Origin: Rhizoclosmatium globosum
Taxonomy: Eukaryota; Chytridiomycota; Chytridiomycetes; Chytridiales; Chytriomycetaceae
Assembly: GCA_002104985.1 (NCBI GenBank)
Contig: MCGO01000198.1
Location: forward strand, 1 to 64,000
DNA length: 64,000 nt
Direction: 5' to 3'
Shown here: piece by piece, positions 43,153-56,200 of the stretch
How the letters are laid out: each line of letters starts with the position of its first letter
Numbering within the stretch: the first letter of the stretch is position 1
Translations under genes and position numbers: made by a program
The notes under the pieces: generated by a model
What the model saw: the letters and a program-made list of their open reading frames with translations, nothing else
Databases searched by the model: none
What the model was told of the DNA's origin: nothing

Positions 43153-44061
43153 ATGGTGTCACTGCTGACGTTGCCACAAGAGCTTCTGGACGAGATCGTT
43201 CGACGACTCGATGCTGCATCCGTCGTTCGCTTTTGCAGAGCAGTTCCACAACTCAATCACTTTGCAGAGACAATTGTGGGAACCGGCCAGCTTCTTCGTC
43301 TCAAGATCAGTCGAACTTGGCCAAATTTGATCATCACTTCAGATTCAGCACCTCGTTTTGTCTCGGAGATCTACGAAGAAGAAGTAACGGACCTCACTAC
43401 ATTGGTCTCTCGCTTCCACGGCTATACAAAGCTTTACGTTGGGGACTTGGAACAAACTAAGTACATTCCTGCGTTCTGTGCCCTAGCCTCTCAAAACATA
43501 CAAATAGACGGACAATTGCATTCAGAGAATATTCGAGTCTGGGCTGATCACATTGTAGCCAACAAAAAGCGAGTTCTAGAGATTAGTTTCTTCGACTTGT
43601 ATGACAAACCATTATCCTGGGCGGAAAGTACAGCTGAAGCTATAGCGTCGTTAAAGATTATGTCCGATTCATTGGCCAGAATTGACCCGTTTGCGATCGT
43701 CTTCCATGGCTCAACATGGGCTCTTGCCAACCTCAAACTCCAATCCTGCCGCCAAATGCATACATTGACGTTCAGATTGATGGCGACGGAATGTCTTCCT
43801 CCAGATTCATTGGCGACTGCACTAACGGGTATTCCAAACTTAAATGTCTTCAACTTTGACGCAATTTGGGCTGATGCTGGAATGGAACCTGTCATTGACA
43901 TGGCTGAAACTATGCGGAATACTAATATCAAAACTATCACTATAAAGAGGCCTGAAGATGTTGAGGACGATGAAGCGGAAGAGGTTGAGCATGAAGTAAT
44001 GGAAAAGGCTGGATTCAAATATGAAATTATCGATTCAATTGAGTATTGGATTCGAAAATAA
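43153..44061 (+). CDS. F-box-like protein, paralogue 5
   Basis: 302 residues from ATG 43153, directly followed by the F-box-like motif LPQELLDEIVRRLDAASVVR then FCRAVPQLNHFAETI. The LRR-like body contains IRVWADHIVANKKRV and LATALTGIPNLNVFNFDAIW; the acidic C-terminus (VEDDEAEEVEHEV) ends in IEYWIRK, at the position of the GFWHR box. It is more diverged from the 17-24 kb cluster than those copies are from each other. It is convergent with paralogue 6. Confidence 0.72.
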   Translation: MVSLLTLPQELLDEIVRRLDAASVVRFCRAVPQLNHFAETIVGTGQLLRLKISRTWPNLIITSDSAPRFVSEIYEEEVTDLTTLVSRFHGYTKLYVGDLEQTKYIPAFCALASQNIQIDGQLHSENIRVWADHIVANKKRVLEISFFDLYDKPLSWAESTAEAIASLKIMSDSLARIDPFAIVFHGSTWALANLKLQSCRQMHTLTFRLMATECLPPDSLATALTGIPNLNVFNFDAIWADAGMEPVIDMAETMRNTNIKTITIKRPEDVEDDEAEEVEHEVMEKAGFKYEIIDSIEYWIRK

Positions 44062-44187
44062 ACGGGTGTTAATATGATCATTGTTTGTGGAAAATGGTTC
44101 TTGTGAATCGTAATAGCAGGAAGAAAGAGACTTGTTTTGTTAGGAGCACATATTATTACAATAGTATGCATCGAATGCGTGGTGTCT

Positions 44188-45077
44188 TTATTGGTTTCTC
44201 TGTCCGTGTCTATACCAACACCCCAAAACTGTTGAGGCATCAGTCGAAGATCCAGACGAATACTCAAAATATGCGTCTGCAAGAAGCTTCTTCAATTCAA
44301 TTTCCTTTTCCGAATCACGGTCGGAATAAAGTGTGCCGAACGAAATCTTTTCAACACCATTTGCAGTTCCTGCCAGCGATTTCATGACTTCTAGCTGCAA
44401 TTGGTGTGAACTAATCAAAGAAAGCTCTCGTAGATTTGGGATGCATACAAGGCCCAATGCAACTTCTTTGAGGTTAATAGAACCAACGAAAGCCTCCGAG
44501 TCATCATATTCGATCGTCAAATACCGCAGACGTGTGCACATAGATAATTTTTCAGAAACTTCGTGCCCAATGAATCCTTTCAAATTCAAAATCGATGGAT
44601 TCAGGTCGACGATTGCTTGTGAAATACATTCCATGATGGATGTTGGTTACCTTATGCATCGCAAAGCCAAGTTCTGCACCCGCTTGCGATAATAGACAAC
44701 TTGCTTCGACCATTCCAAGAGCTCAGATGGATTATTGGGCATACAATCAGAAAAGGAAAGAGATCGGGAAACTTGGGAACACATCAATTGGATTTCATGT
44801 GCCTCCAAGATAGTCCACGGATTTACGACAGTGGTGCCATTGAAACGTGAGAGCATCGCAAAGTATTCTTTGGGACGTAGCTGGTCGCTGGGATCGACTG
44901 GTACTGGAAGTGAGGCCATAATGAATTGAGTGGTGCTTTCAAAGAGCATCCAGCATTGAAAACGATGGTTGCGTGATCGTTAAGTTGCGGAATTGCTCGA
45001 CAGAACCTCATCATTGAGGCAGCGTCGAGGAATCCGTTGATTTTGTCGAGCAGCTCGCGAGGGAGTGAACAGATCAT
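44188..45077 (-). CDS. F-box-like protein, paralogue 6 (frame breaks)
   Basis: ATG 45077 opens MICSLPRELLDKINGFLDAA then SMMRFCRAIPQLNDHATIVF. The frame changes near 44870 (LNSLWPHFQYQSIPATSYVP to YFAMLSRFNGTTVV) and again near 44640 (RVQNLALRC to ECISQAIVDLNPS) before the end VLGCWYRHGQRNQ. All parts align in order with paralogue 5. Two single-base changes would restore one frame, so it may be intact with assembly errors or be a young pseudogene. Confidence 0.55.
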
Positions 45078-45428
45078 TTTGGGAGAGGTTTGATGTCTAT
45101 TTGGGTCAAGCCACATAAAGAGAGGATGAACAAATGAATATGATAGATATTTGGAAATTAATCTTTAGTATTCAGGAAAATGGATAAAAGAAAGTCAAAC
45201 TGCGAGACCGCAAAAGACTCTTCATTCAATCTTTCAATGGCTGCATCATTGGAGTATAAATCATAAATCAAGACCATCATTTATTCTATTCTATCCCGAT
45301 CTCTTCTCGTGTCTCCGTGCAGGCATAAGTCTTCCCTGCCAGCCACTTCATCTAAAAGAGAGATCGGGAGTCGAAAACTGCTCAAAAACCGCCCGTCTTC
45401 GCTTTTCAACACGACGCAATATTGCAAT

Positions 45429-46469
45429 ATGCAACTACAAATGGAAGACTACGACAGAAGCTTTAGTGCTGCGGATGCCATCGACTCAGCATGATATCGC
45501 AGGATCTGTATTCACCAACTTCAACGCTCTTTGATCCGCTTTCACCAACTCTTCTTGGCCAACCATGGCAGTTTGAGACTCTTCCACTCGCGTGTTCTGG
45601 TTCTCTCTCAGACGAGATGCTTATTGGCAGCTTCTTTGATGGCATGGCTTCGGCGGACTCGTTCCAAACTTTTACGTCATTCCCAGTTCACTCTATCCTT
45701 TCTACGATACCTGCCACCTCCTTCCAATGGCACTGCCAGACTGGTCGGGCTCGACCGATGCAGTTCTGTTATCAGCCAGTGGGACCGCCACGCCGTACAA
45801 ACCCCCGATCTCCCAACTTCCGATCTCCCAGCCCCAAAGCAAGAAATGAATGACCTGATAATACAATTTACAGACGATAGAGGTATGTGTAATTGCCATA
45901 ATATAACTTGTTGCTAACATATACTGAAAGGCCATTCCCCAACGCTTTCCGATCTATCTGTCACGGAAACTGACTCTAAGCATGATCTCGATTCATTGAA
46001 TTGCTTTGAACAGGCCTCTCCCGCTCCTTCCGATTCAACGCTATACCTCCGTCCCACAAAACGGTCTTCAGCTCCAACTGAAAAGAAATGTCATTTCCCA
46101 GGCTGCACACGGATCTTCACCAAGTTTGCCAACCTCAAGGCACATATCGCAACGCACACAGGCATCCGAGACTTCCGATGCTCAACATGTTCCGCCACAT
46201 TTACGACTAAAAACCGTCTGGTGGTTCACGAGCGCGTTCACACAAACGAAAAGCCATACGCCTGCAATGTACTTGGATGCTCATATGCGGCTAGACAGAA
46301 ATGTGCATTGACAAGTCATATGATCACCCATTTGACTGCTAAGGAGAAAGAGGCGTTGAAGGAACAGAATCAGCGAACTCTTCCATGTGACGAGTGTGGA
46401 CGGTTATATAAGAATCAAGAATCCCTGTCACAACACATGTGGAAGAAGCATAAGAAACCACTTAATTAG
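45429..46469 (+). CDS. C2H2 zinc finger transcription factor
   Basis: ATG 45429 (MQLQMEDYDRSFSAADAIDS). The Ser/Pro/Thr-rich N-terminal region up to 45893 needs two or three single-base corrections to stay in frame. An intron (donor AGAG|GTATGT, 45894-45931, branch GCTAAC) leads to HSPTLSDLSVTETDS and a basic stretch. Four fingers then follow: CHFPGCTRIFTKFANLKAHI, FRCSTCSATFTTKNRLVVHE, YACNVLGCSYAARQKCALTSH and LPCDECGRLYKNQESLSQHM. Linkers TGIRDF and TNEKPY are of Kruppel type. It is a probable DNA-binding regulator. Confidence 0.72.
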
Positions 46470-46873
46470 ATTAATAAATATGCACGGAGCAACATCATTT
46501 ACACTTCATTAACACATCCAAGGCATTTTTAATATCTCTAAATACACTGACCATAAATCTCTTGGTTCTGTGATTCTGACATGCCTTCTAAAAACAATGA
46601 AACACCCTGAGCGGAGGAGGAGATCGGGGCTTGTCGGCGCAGAGTCCATCTTCACCGACTTGTCACCGACGGTGTCTGGTGCATTAGGCAAAGCATATCG
46701 ATCATGTTTATGTTTTGTATTGCCACAGAAAGTGACCCAATATTAATGAATTGTCTACTTATACATTGAACATAAAATGCGAGTGTCGAATTCAGAATAT
46801 TGGAGCTCCGAGTCAAGTGCTGAAGCAGTGGATGTTGTTGTGACAGCAAACAAAGACAAAAGAAGGGAAACGA
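46470..46873. other. Intergenic, promoter side of the helicase
   Basis: No gene seen; AT-rich with no recognisable motif apart from short A tracts. Confidence 0.45.
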
Positions 46874-49800
46874 ATGGACACATCGCTGCCAATCATCCCA
46901 CACGCAGCAGCCATCGCCGCGTCTGTCCGAAACCAGCGCGTGACTATTCTCAGCGCCGAAACAGGTAATTAGTCATCTTCTTAGATCCGAGTAATCAACG
47001 CCCAATCAAAGGTGCCGGAAAGTCAACGGCCGTTCCACTCTTTCTCCTCGCGGACTCAATGGCAAACGAACAACGCCCTAGAATCGTTGTTTCGCAGCCA
47101 CGAAGAATTGCGGCGATTCAGTTGGCGAAGCGCGTGAAGGAACAGTTGGGACTGGCGAATTCGGGCTGGAAAGTCGGGTCGGTTTACGTTACTCCTAGCA
47201 GAACGATAGTATCTAATAGTATGTTGATAGGCATCGTATCATGAACGATGTCAACGATAACCATGCCTATGTTGTGTATGCAACGGTTGGATACCTTGTC
47301 AACTGGCTTGCCCACTCTCCTACTGCCCTCAAAGATGCTTCTCATATCATCCTTGATGAAGCCCATGAACGCTCAGTCGATCAGGACTTGTTGGCTCTGT
47401 TGTTAAAGAGGCGTATGCAAGATTTGCCAACCTTGAAGCTCGTTATCATGAGTGCAACACTCGAAACAAGCCTGTATGCAGATTATTTCAGAGAATTTAA
47501 TCAAGATGGCAGCGTGGATAGTTTGAAGGTGGGTTGGGAGTTGACATCAAGGAGAATGAGAACAAGGGGAACATGAAGAGTGCTCAAAGGACCAACTAGA
47601 GGCATCTAAATTTCAAGAGATGTGATTAATAATTTCCTTTTAGGTTGGAGTCAAACGATTTCCGGTTGAACGGCTCTATATGAATGATTTCCTTGAGCAT
47701 CCGTCTTTAGCACCATTATTCGAATGGCAGTCTCAAAAGCGACTCATGGACTCAGCATACGCTGAGCAGCGGCAACAAGAAGGTAGTCAAGGAGAGGACG
47801 CGTATGAATTGGAACAGGAATTCAGTCGGCACGTGAAATCAAGAATCGCTCAATTCACAGGGTATGCTTATGTTATATTATTAGGCTTATATATTTTCTC
47901 ATCAAAATGAGTAGCTGCTGCCGCAACCCAAATCAGCGAGGGATTCAACGCATGTCTCCCCAGATCCCCGACACAGACTACGAAATCTCTGTTGAAATCG
48001 CACTCTTCCTCGCAAAAATTGGTATACCAAGTGATATACCTACCGAAGGCGAATCTGTACTTGTCTTTTTGCCGTTGAGTTCCCTCTTGCCCCACTCCTT
48101 TCACTCACGCAATCAAATCTAAACGACGACATAAAACAAACCAAAAAAATTCAGTGGAGAATCTGAAATCATGACGTGGATTGAAACTCTTGACCGCAAA
48201 ACAGCGAGGTACCCAGAAGTCGAACAAACTCGAATTCAAGTCCACGTGCTTCATTCTCAAACTCCAAAAGACCAATTAGACCTTGCCTTCATACCTGCAC
48301 TTCCTAATCAGCTGAAAATTGTTCTTTCAACCAATATCGCCGAATCTTCTGTCACAATTTCGGATGTTTCTTGTGTGATTGATCATGGATTGAGGAGATC
48401 TATGGAATATAACACGCAGCTGGGATGTCAAACATTAAAACTCGGATTTGTGAGTCGAGCATCGGCGACCCAGAGAGCGGGAAGGAGTGGGCGGTGTCGC
48501 GCAGGTCTCTACTTGGCCTTCTTCACACAACAATACCATGATTTAATCTTCAAAGGTGAGCGATTGTTATTCATCTACGCTTTTTGACTCCTAATTGAAA
48601 TTTTTCAGAACACGATCCTCCTGAAATCCAAACACTCTCACTCGACCAAACAATTCTCAAAGTCAAGTCCCTCTTCCCAACCGATAACGTCCAAGCTCTT
48701 CTCAACCAACTCATCGAACCACCTTCCACCACGCAACTCACCCAAGCATTCTCGAAACTCTTTGACGCAGGCGCGCTCACGAGACCTCCAGGCTTTAACC
48801 CACGTTTCTCAGGCGAAGTAGACGAATCGAAAACCACAATCACATTCCTCGGAAGCATCGCAGGCAAATTTCCCTGTGACATTGGCATCACGCGATTACT
48901 CCTCATTGGCGCTGCATGTAACGCTGCAACAGAGACGTGCGTACTTGCAGCCGCTTTATCCTCCGCAGATCCATTCTCTATGCCGACGAGTTATTTCACG
49001 CACAACCGTGCGGAACTCTGTGTTCAACTTGCTGCGAGTTTCGGCAGTCGCGTTGAGGCGGATGCGGGTGGATATTCCGAACCTGGAGCTATATTGAATT
49101 TATTCAAGGAGTGGGTAAAAGTGGTCGGAGGTAAAGAGAGGGATGCCTGGATGGGCCGGAGGGGTGTTCACGTTGCAAGGTGGAAGCAGTTACGAGCGGG
49201 GATTTCTGTGTTTGCAGGGAGGTTAGGGGAAGTTTTGAGAGTGCGAGCAGAAGAGGAAGGTAGTAGGGTAGGAAATAAGGTTGTCGAGCGGTTGATGTTA
49301 TTGAAGGATGTTGCGGGTGAGGTGTTGAGTGGAGGAAGAAATCGTGAAGTTGTGGACGAGATTTTCTGTGCAAGCGAGAATACCGTTCGCGCTGTTTTGT
49401 TGGCTGGTTGTTCGCAAGAGATTTATCATGGGCAAGCGGGAGAGGCTGGGCTGTTGGGATTGGATGACGCTAATACGATTCTGGCGAAAGCAAAGCGGGT
49501 TGCTGGAACTGGCGCTAAGGCCGCCAAGTTAATGAAAAAATCACTGGAGGCACAGGTACGTGATTTTATTTCAGTTGACATGTCTGTCTGATACAGTAAA
49601 CAACAGCTTACGGCTCAGCTATTTTCAAACGCTTCCAAACCAATAAGTGCCTATGAAACAATGACTGTCGCAGCAAATTCAAAGCCTCATCTTTTGAACC
49701 TATTTTACAAGCACGTACCGCCGTCTCCAACCGCTGCTGCAACGTCTATTGTTGATCCTACTGTTGATTCAAACGTTTACTCCTATAATCCCACTCATTT

Positions 49801-51348
49801 TCCCACTCCACCCGCGACACATCCATCATTTCAGCGTCACAAATCTGCAAGTATTGTCATCATTGCAAAGTTTGCCCCACCAGAACTGAGTAACGCAGCT
49901 TCTGTTCGAAAAATGTTTGAATGGATGGGATGTGTTCGAGCATGCGTAGTTAAACGATTTGTGGTGTTGGAATTTTTGGAGCGTCATAAAGATATCGGTG
50001 AAAGAATTGAATCTTTATTGGGAAAGTTGGAGGTTCGGGAATCTGCGACCAACGAGCCTGAGCCTGACGGGATTGACGTAAACACACAAAGTTTTGGCGG
50101 TGTTTATGCAGTTAGGCCGAATGTGACTTCTCAGGAACGAGTTGTGCAGTTGAGTGACAGGAGGCGAGATGTCATAAAAACCACAACAAAAGATGAGACG
50201 AACGATTTGTGTATGGCCTTGCGTTTTCTATCAACACTTTCCACCGGCCGAAAGCATACATGGATGCCATATCCGGAATACGGAGAAGCGTTGGAAAAAG
50301 AGGAGGGAGTTGAGCTGGGGAAAGTTGTTGTTGGATTCCAAGTTGATTTCCGAAAATGCGAAACACCTGGACTTTCTGTTAAACCGTACTGGAGGTCTCC
50401 GTTTATTGGAAGTGCTGGTGTCAGAAGAGTGATGAGACAGGTTACGAATGAAAGACAGGAGTTGGATAAGAATGGCGACTGGAAGGTTATTTCCAAACGA
50501 GTAGAAGAGTTTGATACGACAACGTGTGGAAATTCTGTGTTCGCTGCAGGTATGTATAATTTCCAGTTTATGGATTACGAACTCATGATTTTGCAGCCGG
50601 GTCATCGCAACTCATTGAAAATGTAAACTCGTCCTTTTTGGGCGTGACTGGAATCACGCTCTATCCAGCAAACCAACCGGTCTGGAACTTGCGACTCCTT
50701 ATGTTGAAGCCAAATGATGCATCCATTCTTTTGACAGGAGGAAATCGGGGCGTATCTCTCCACCATTTTCATGCTTCGCATACTCCCGATATAGATTCCG
50801 ATGTTGTTCAATGGATTGAAACAAACTCAAGTTTAGGGGGCGGATCTCTTGAGCCTCAAGATTTGGAGGTTTTGAATGAGGGAAGGAGTGATATTGGCCG
50901 CCTCTTTTATGATGGCTCTGGTTTAGTTGAAGGCAAGCTAGCGAAATCGTACATCACTGCTGTTGACGCGTTGGCGGAGGTTGTGAGCGGACGGGGAGAA
51001 GGAAATGTACGATTTGGAGAGTCACATTGGGCTGATTTCGGGATCAAGCACCATAACAAGGCATCACCGTCAAGCGAAGAAGAAAAAACGGAGAGTTCAG
51101 AGAATGCTGTGAAGCAAGGCGTTCAATCGAAAGGCATTCCAGCGATTCCTGGTCCTGCAACTCCCGACTTTACGAATGATGGGCCGGATTACTTGGGCAT
51201 GTTAGTTTGGCCTCAATATCAGCCTCCAGTATATTCTGACGACGATAGTTTCGATGAGGATGCATTGGATGAGGAGTCGGATGACTTTGACGATTTCGAT
51301 CATGAGTTTCAATCCGAAGATTCTGAGATTGATTTTGCATGTTTGTGA
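46874..51348 (+). CDS. DEAH-box ATP-dependent RNA helicase
   Basis: ATG 46874. A 47-nt intron (46965-47011) splits the Walker A motif, giving ETGAGKSTAVP when joined. Other motifs: ILDEAHERS (II), VIMSATLE (III), LVFLP then GESEIM, STNIAESSVTISDV (V), QRAGRSGRCRAG (VI). A helicase-associated region follows (LTRPPGFNPRFS, KFPCDIGITRLLLIGAACN). Introns also lie near 47185-47233, 47530-47643, 47864-47910, 48073-48153, 48556-48608, 49555-49607 and 50551-50596. The C-terminal 650 residues have no recognised domain and end in a Glu/Asp-rich tail (SDDDSFDEDALDEESDDF). It starts directly with the RecA1 domain. The DHX subgroup is uncertain; roles in splicing, ribosome assembly or RNA decay are possible. 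Confidence 0.88.
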
Positions 51349-51562
51349 GTGGTGTGCCGTATTGGGATGTCATTTCAGTAAGCAAAGGTTTTGGGTTTTA
51401 GCATAACAGCTGCAATAAAATATGTTTTACAGACTTGTCAATCAAAAACGAAGATTCATTTATTCCTAAGTGGTGGTTTTCTGGAATTCAATCACGCATA
51501 TCGCAGATGTACATTTTAGTACGAAATCATGGCTTTTTGCTTGTCTACTACTAGAAAATATC

Positions 51563-52662
51563 TTATTCCTCCATCACATCCTTTCCCCTACTCCCAACAA
51601 CATCAGTGTCAAAGTCCCACTTGGAATCCACACGTTCGAAAACATCGACATGGTTCAGAGACATTCCACGGATTAAGCGATCCGTGGCAGTTTCGATACG
51701 AGCTTCCATCTCAGCTTCCAGTAAAACACGTCCAAACACCTTCATACCAAACGCGATTGCCTCTCTTTGCGTACCAAACTTTGAACTAGATCTGCTTCGA
51801 ATCGCAAAAACCTCTCTCCGGATAGCTTCGTCTTCTGATGTAGGTTCTTGGGGCTGGGAATCCGAGTCTGAGTCTGAGCATGGTTCAAACATTGTGGAGT
51901 CGGAGGATGTACGTGTCATCGGGATTGGGATCTCTTCTGGAATGATACGGTCTGCTAGGGATTCAAATTCTTTGAGGATGGATGCAATCATGGCTGCCTT
52001 TTGGATATTGTCTGTGAAGAGGAGGGATGTGTATTCGATTATGAAGTCCATCTATTGGAAATGTATGTAAGTGGGAATTTGAGTGGATATTTAGAGAACT
52101 AAGTTGTATATACCATGAAGACGTCATTCCAACGCATGCAGTGGCCAATATATCGAGTGAGTTCGACAATTTCTTCCTTGCCCCATTCTCTCAGCTGCGC
52201 ATCCTTCATACTCTCATCAATGAGGTTATTCCCTTCAGTGAAATGCTTGATAAATTTTGCAGTAGTCTGAGGAGTCTCGCCAATCAGAAGTGAATTAGCA
52301 ACATTACACTTTCGGTCAAAGTCCCAGTTCTTGCCAACAGCAGCAAGTAAATGAGTAAACTTTCTGCTATCGATTTTGTATGAATAGAAGAGCTTGAGCA
52401 AGAGTTCGCATATCGAAGCAGTATTCCATCCATTCGTCATCCATTGCAATACAAGCGATAACACGAATGGATCTTCCGACAAGTACCGATCAAACAAGTC
52501 ACGTTTGTGAACGGAGATGTATCCAATGTTTGCTTCACTTGTGATCCAGTTCTTGAATGTAGTGCTATAAATGCGATCCATTTCCGTCATGGCAGCTTCG
52601 ACATCTGCAACCGACTTTGGTTTACTGATGGTATCTTCTTTGGGGAAATGGATGGCCTTCAT
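51563..52662 (-). CDS. Hypothetical protein, two exons
   Basis: Exon 1 (52115-52662, start ATGAAGGCCATCC) ends VFM at a good donor (GTATAT); a 63-nt intron leads to exon 2, ATGGACTTCATAATC to the stop at 51563. About 344 residues, mostly helical. It contains YISVHKRDLFDRYLSEDPFV, FYSYKIDSRKFTHLLAAVGK, a Ser/Asp-rich loop (FEPCSDSDSDSQ) and MKVFGRVLLEAEMEARIETA. I do not recognise the family. The intact frame and clean splice support a real gene. Confidence 0.6.
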
Positions 52663-53238
52663 TGTGAATGAAGGTGGGGGAGTGGTCTTTTAGGGGTTGG
52701 TTTCACTGAAAGTCTGAAACGCGACTTCCCCCCACTTTGAATTATTAATAGTGAATCATTATGTCCCTTCTAAACTGAATTCTTATTAGTATATCACAGT
52801 AATCCATTCATAGTTTGCGCGTTTATGTGTTTCGGACTTGTACGATTTGTGCTTTTCTGTTCTTCAGGCCGTTGGCGAAGGATGCGAACGACTCTAGGAT
52901 GATGCCTAATAGTTAATAGAGCATTACGAGCTAGTTCGAAGGGGATACCAGTTGTGAACGAGGGCCAATGATAGGTTTCTTTTCAGTTCTCGTTTCTTCT
53001 CTCGTTTTTCTGAATCAAATCCAAGGCCGAGCCACCCACTCCGTCTTACCTGCATCCAAACAACCAAACCAACCAACCAACCAAATCAATACCCACTGCA
53101 TTCAGCCACCGCCCTAGCGAGTTCTAAGGTGTGAGTGCCATCCACCACGACCCTCGCTGTACTCACCACCACCACATTCCCCAGTAAAACCAGTAAAACC
53201 CACACGCAAAACACACCACTCAAATCAAGTCAAGTCAA
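52663..53238. promoter_or_regulatory. Divergent promoter region and CRM1 leader
   Basis: 576 bp between the unknown gene and CRM1. The right part (53056-53090) has AACCAACCAACCAACCAA repeats followed by CA-rich sequence, probably the CRM1 5' leader. No further gene is seen. Confidence 0.4.
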
Positions 53239-56200
53239 ATGGAGGCCATTCTCGATTTCTCGCGCGAGCCATTCGACGTGGCGCTTCTCGACCGCGTCGT
53301 CCAGACGTTCTACTCAACAACCGGGCCCGATGTTCGTGTCTCTTTCTTTGCGTTTTTCGTGCTTCTAACGCCGTCCGTGCCAGCAAATAACCGCTGAAAA
53401 GGTGCTTTCGCAGTTCCAGGCGCATCCGGATGCCTGGAAACAGGTGGACGGCATCCTGGAACGCTCGCAGCTGCTGCAAACTAAAGTAGGCGTCCACCCA
53501 CTGTGAGCAGTCGCTAATACCATCCCTCGTCCAGTTTATTGCCCTGACAATCCTCGAAAATCTTATCAAGACTATGTGGAAGGCTCTGCCCGAAACGCAG
53601 CGAAATGGTGTGTTTCTCCTTTGACTTTTGGTTCCAACTCAACCCAAACTCATCCTCCCATCTCATTCACCTCCTGTTCGCTTCTATTAGGAATTAAGGG
53701 TGTCGTTGTCGGAATTATCGTGAAAACCTCGTCGGATGAGACTAGCTTCAACCAACAAAAGCTGTACTTGAACAAACTAAACATGGTCTTGGTCCAAGTA
53801 AGTCTTGGCGCTCTCTGAAACACTCCTCCTCTAATTCTTTGGCTTTATCCAGATGGTCAAGCAGGAATGGCCTCACAACTGGCCAACTTTCATCCCCGAA
53901 ATTGTGGAAAGCTCCAAATCCAACCTTACCCTTTGCGAAAACAATATGAAGATTCTCAAGCTTCTCAGGTGAGAGCAATCATCAAGTCTTGTCAAACGTG
54001 CTTTTACTTACTGAACATACGCCATAGTGAGGAAATCTTTGACTTCTCTGCCGAACAAATGACGCAGCAAAAGACCAAAAACCTCAAAAACTCAATGTGC
54101 GGTCAATTCTCCGACATCTTTCAGCTCTGCCAACAGGTTCTTGACAAGGCCACAAAGCCTTCTCTCATCAATGCGACCCTCGAAACACTTCTCAGATTCC
54201 TCAACTGGATTCCTCTTGGATATATCTTTGAAACAAACTTGGTTGATATCCTGTGTACTCGTTTCCTTGAAGTCCCACAGTTCAAGAATGTCACATTGAA
54301 GTGCTTGACTGAGATTGGTGGCTTGCAGGTTGGACCTGAGTATAACGACAAGTTTGCGTTCTTGTTTAACATCGTTATGACGAGTATTAACAAGATGGTT
54401 CCTGCTTCTGCTGGTTTGTTCTTGTCCAATTTTTATGTTATGTTTTAACACGTTTTAGACTTGGCAACTTATACGAGAACGATGACGATGCTGAACAGTT
54501 CATTCAAAACTTGGCCATGTTTTTGACTAGTTTCTTGGGTGCTCACTTGAAGGTATGATAAAATATTCGGACAAAGCACAAGCTAAATCTCCTTTTACAC
54601 AGGTTGTCGAAGCTGGAGCCAACCGGGAACTTCTTCTTGCAGCCCATGGATATCTTATTCGCGTATCTCTTGTCAAAGATCGCGAAATCTTCAAAGTCTG
54701 CCTCGAATACTGGAACAAACTCGTTTCTGAGCTTTACGAAGAAGTCCAACACATTCCATCCTCCGAAATGCCTCTCCTGAATCTTGGATACCAACAGCAA
54801 CACAACAGCTCAACCATCCCAACCTCCGCAAACACATTTACACTCAAGTGTTGTCCACCTTCGTGTCGTTATGATTGAGCGCATGGTGAAGCCTGAGGAA
54901 GTTCTTGTGGTTGAGAATGACGAAGGAGAGATTGTGCGTGAGACTTTGAAGGAGAGTGACACAATCGTGTGTACAAGAGTATGAGAGAAGTGTTGGTGTA
55001 TCTTACGCACTTGGATGTGGACGACACAGAGTCTATTATGACGGACAAGTTGTCGAAGCAGGTTTGTGTTTTTATTGAGGTTTTGATGGGACTAACGTTC
55101 GATAGATGGACGGCTCTGAGTGGTCCTGGGACAACCTCAACAAACTCGCCTGGGCGATTGGTTCCATTTCGGGAGCCATGAACGAAGAAACAGAAAAGCG
55201 ATTCTTGGTCAACTTTATCAAGTACCTTCTCAGTTTGTGTGAAATGAAGCGAGGAAAGGACAACAAGGCCGTCGTTGCTTCCAACATTATGTATATTGTC
55301 GGACAGTATCCTCGTTTCTTGAAGGCGCACTGGAAGTTTTTGAAGACTGTTGTCAAGAAGCTGTTTGAATTCATGCACGAGTTGCACGAAGGTTTGTTAC
55401 TTTTTTGTGGGTGTGATTTTGCTGATTGCTTTTGAATAGGTGTTCAGGATATGGCTTGTGACACGTTTATGAAGATTTGCCAAAAGTGTAAACGTCAGTT
55501 TGTTATGCAACAGCCAGGCGAGCTCCAGCCTTTCATTGACGAAGAGATTTTGAAACAAATTGATGTGATTACTGGCGATCTTCAGCCTCACCAAGTCCAC
55601 TCTTTCTACGAGTCTGTGGATACATGATTTCGGCGCAGCCAAACAGACAGCTTCAGGAGCGAATGATCTATGGATTGATGGAGCTGCCTAACCAAGCTGT
55701 GAGTTTCGATTTCTTTGTTTTTTGGTTGTTAAATCTTGGTGTAGTGGGCAAACATTATCAGGAGGCTGGCCGCAACCCAAACATCCTTAACAGCCCCGAC
55801 AGCGTGAAAATTCTTGGAAACATTATCAAAACCAACGTTGCCGCTTGCACCTCCATTGGAGCTCCTTTCATATTCCAGATCCAGAAAATCTACTTTGAGC
55901 TTTTGGAATTGTACAAGGCGGTGTCACAACTCATCAGCGACTCTGTTGCAACACAGGGTCTTATTGCCACGCAAACTCCACGCGTTCGAGGAATGCGCAC
56001 AATCAAGAAGAAGTGTTGAAGTTGATTGATACCTTCATTGGAAAGGTTGAAGATTTGCAAGCCATCAACCAGAATATGATTCCACCTCTGTTGGAGGCCG
56101 TGTTGGTCGATTACGCTAGAAACGTGGAGCAGGCGAGAGAGGCGAGGTCTTGAACTTGATGGCGGGTGTTATCACAAGATTCGGGGTGAGTTTTGTCTTT

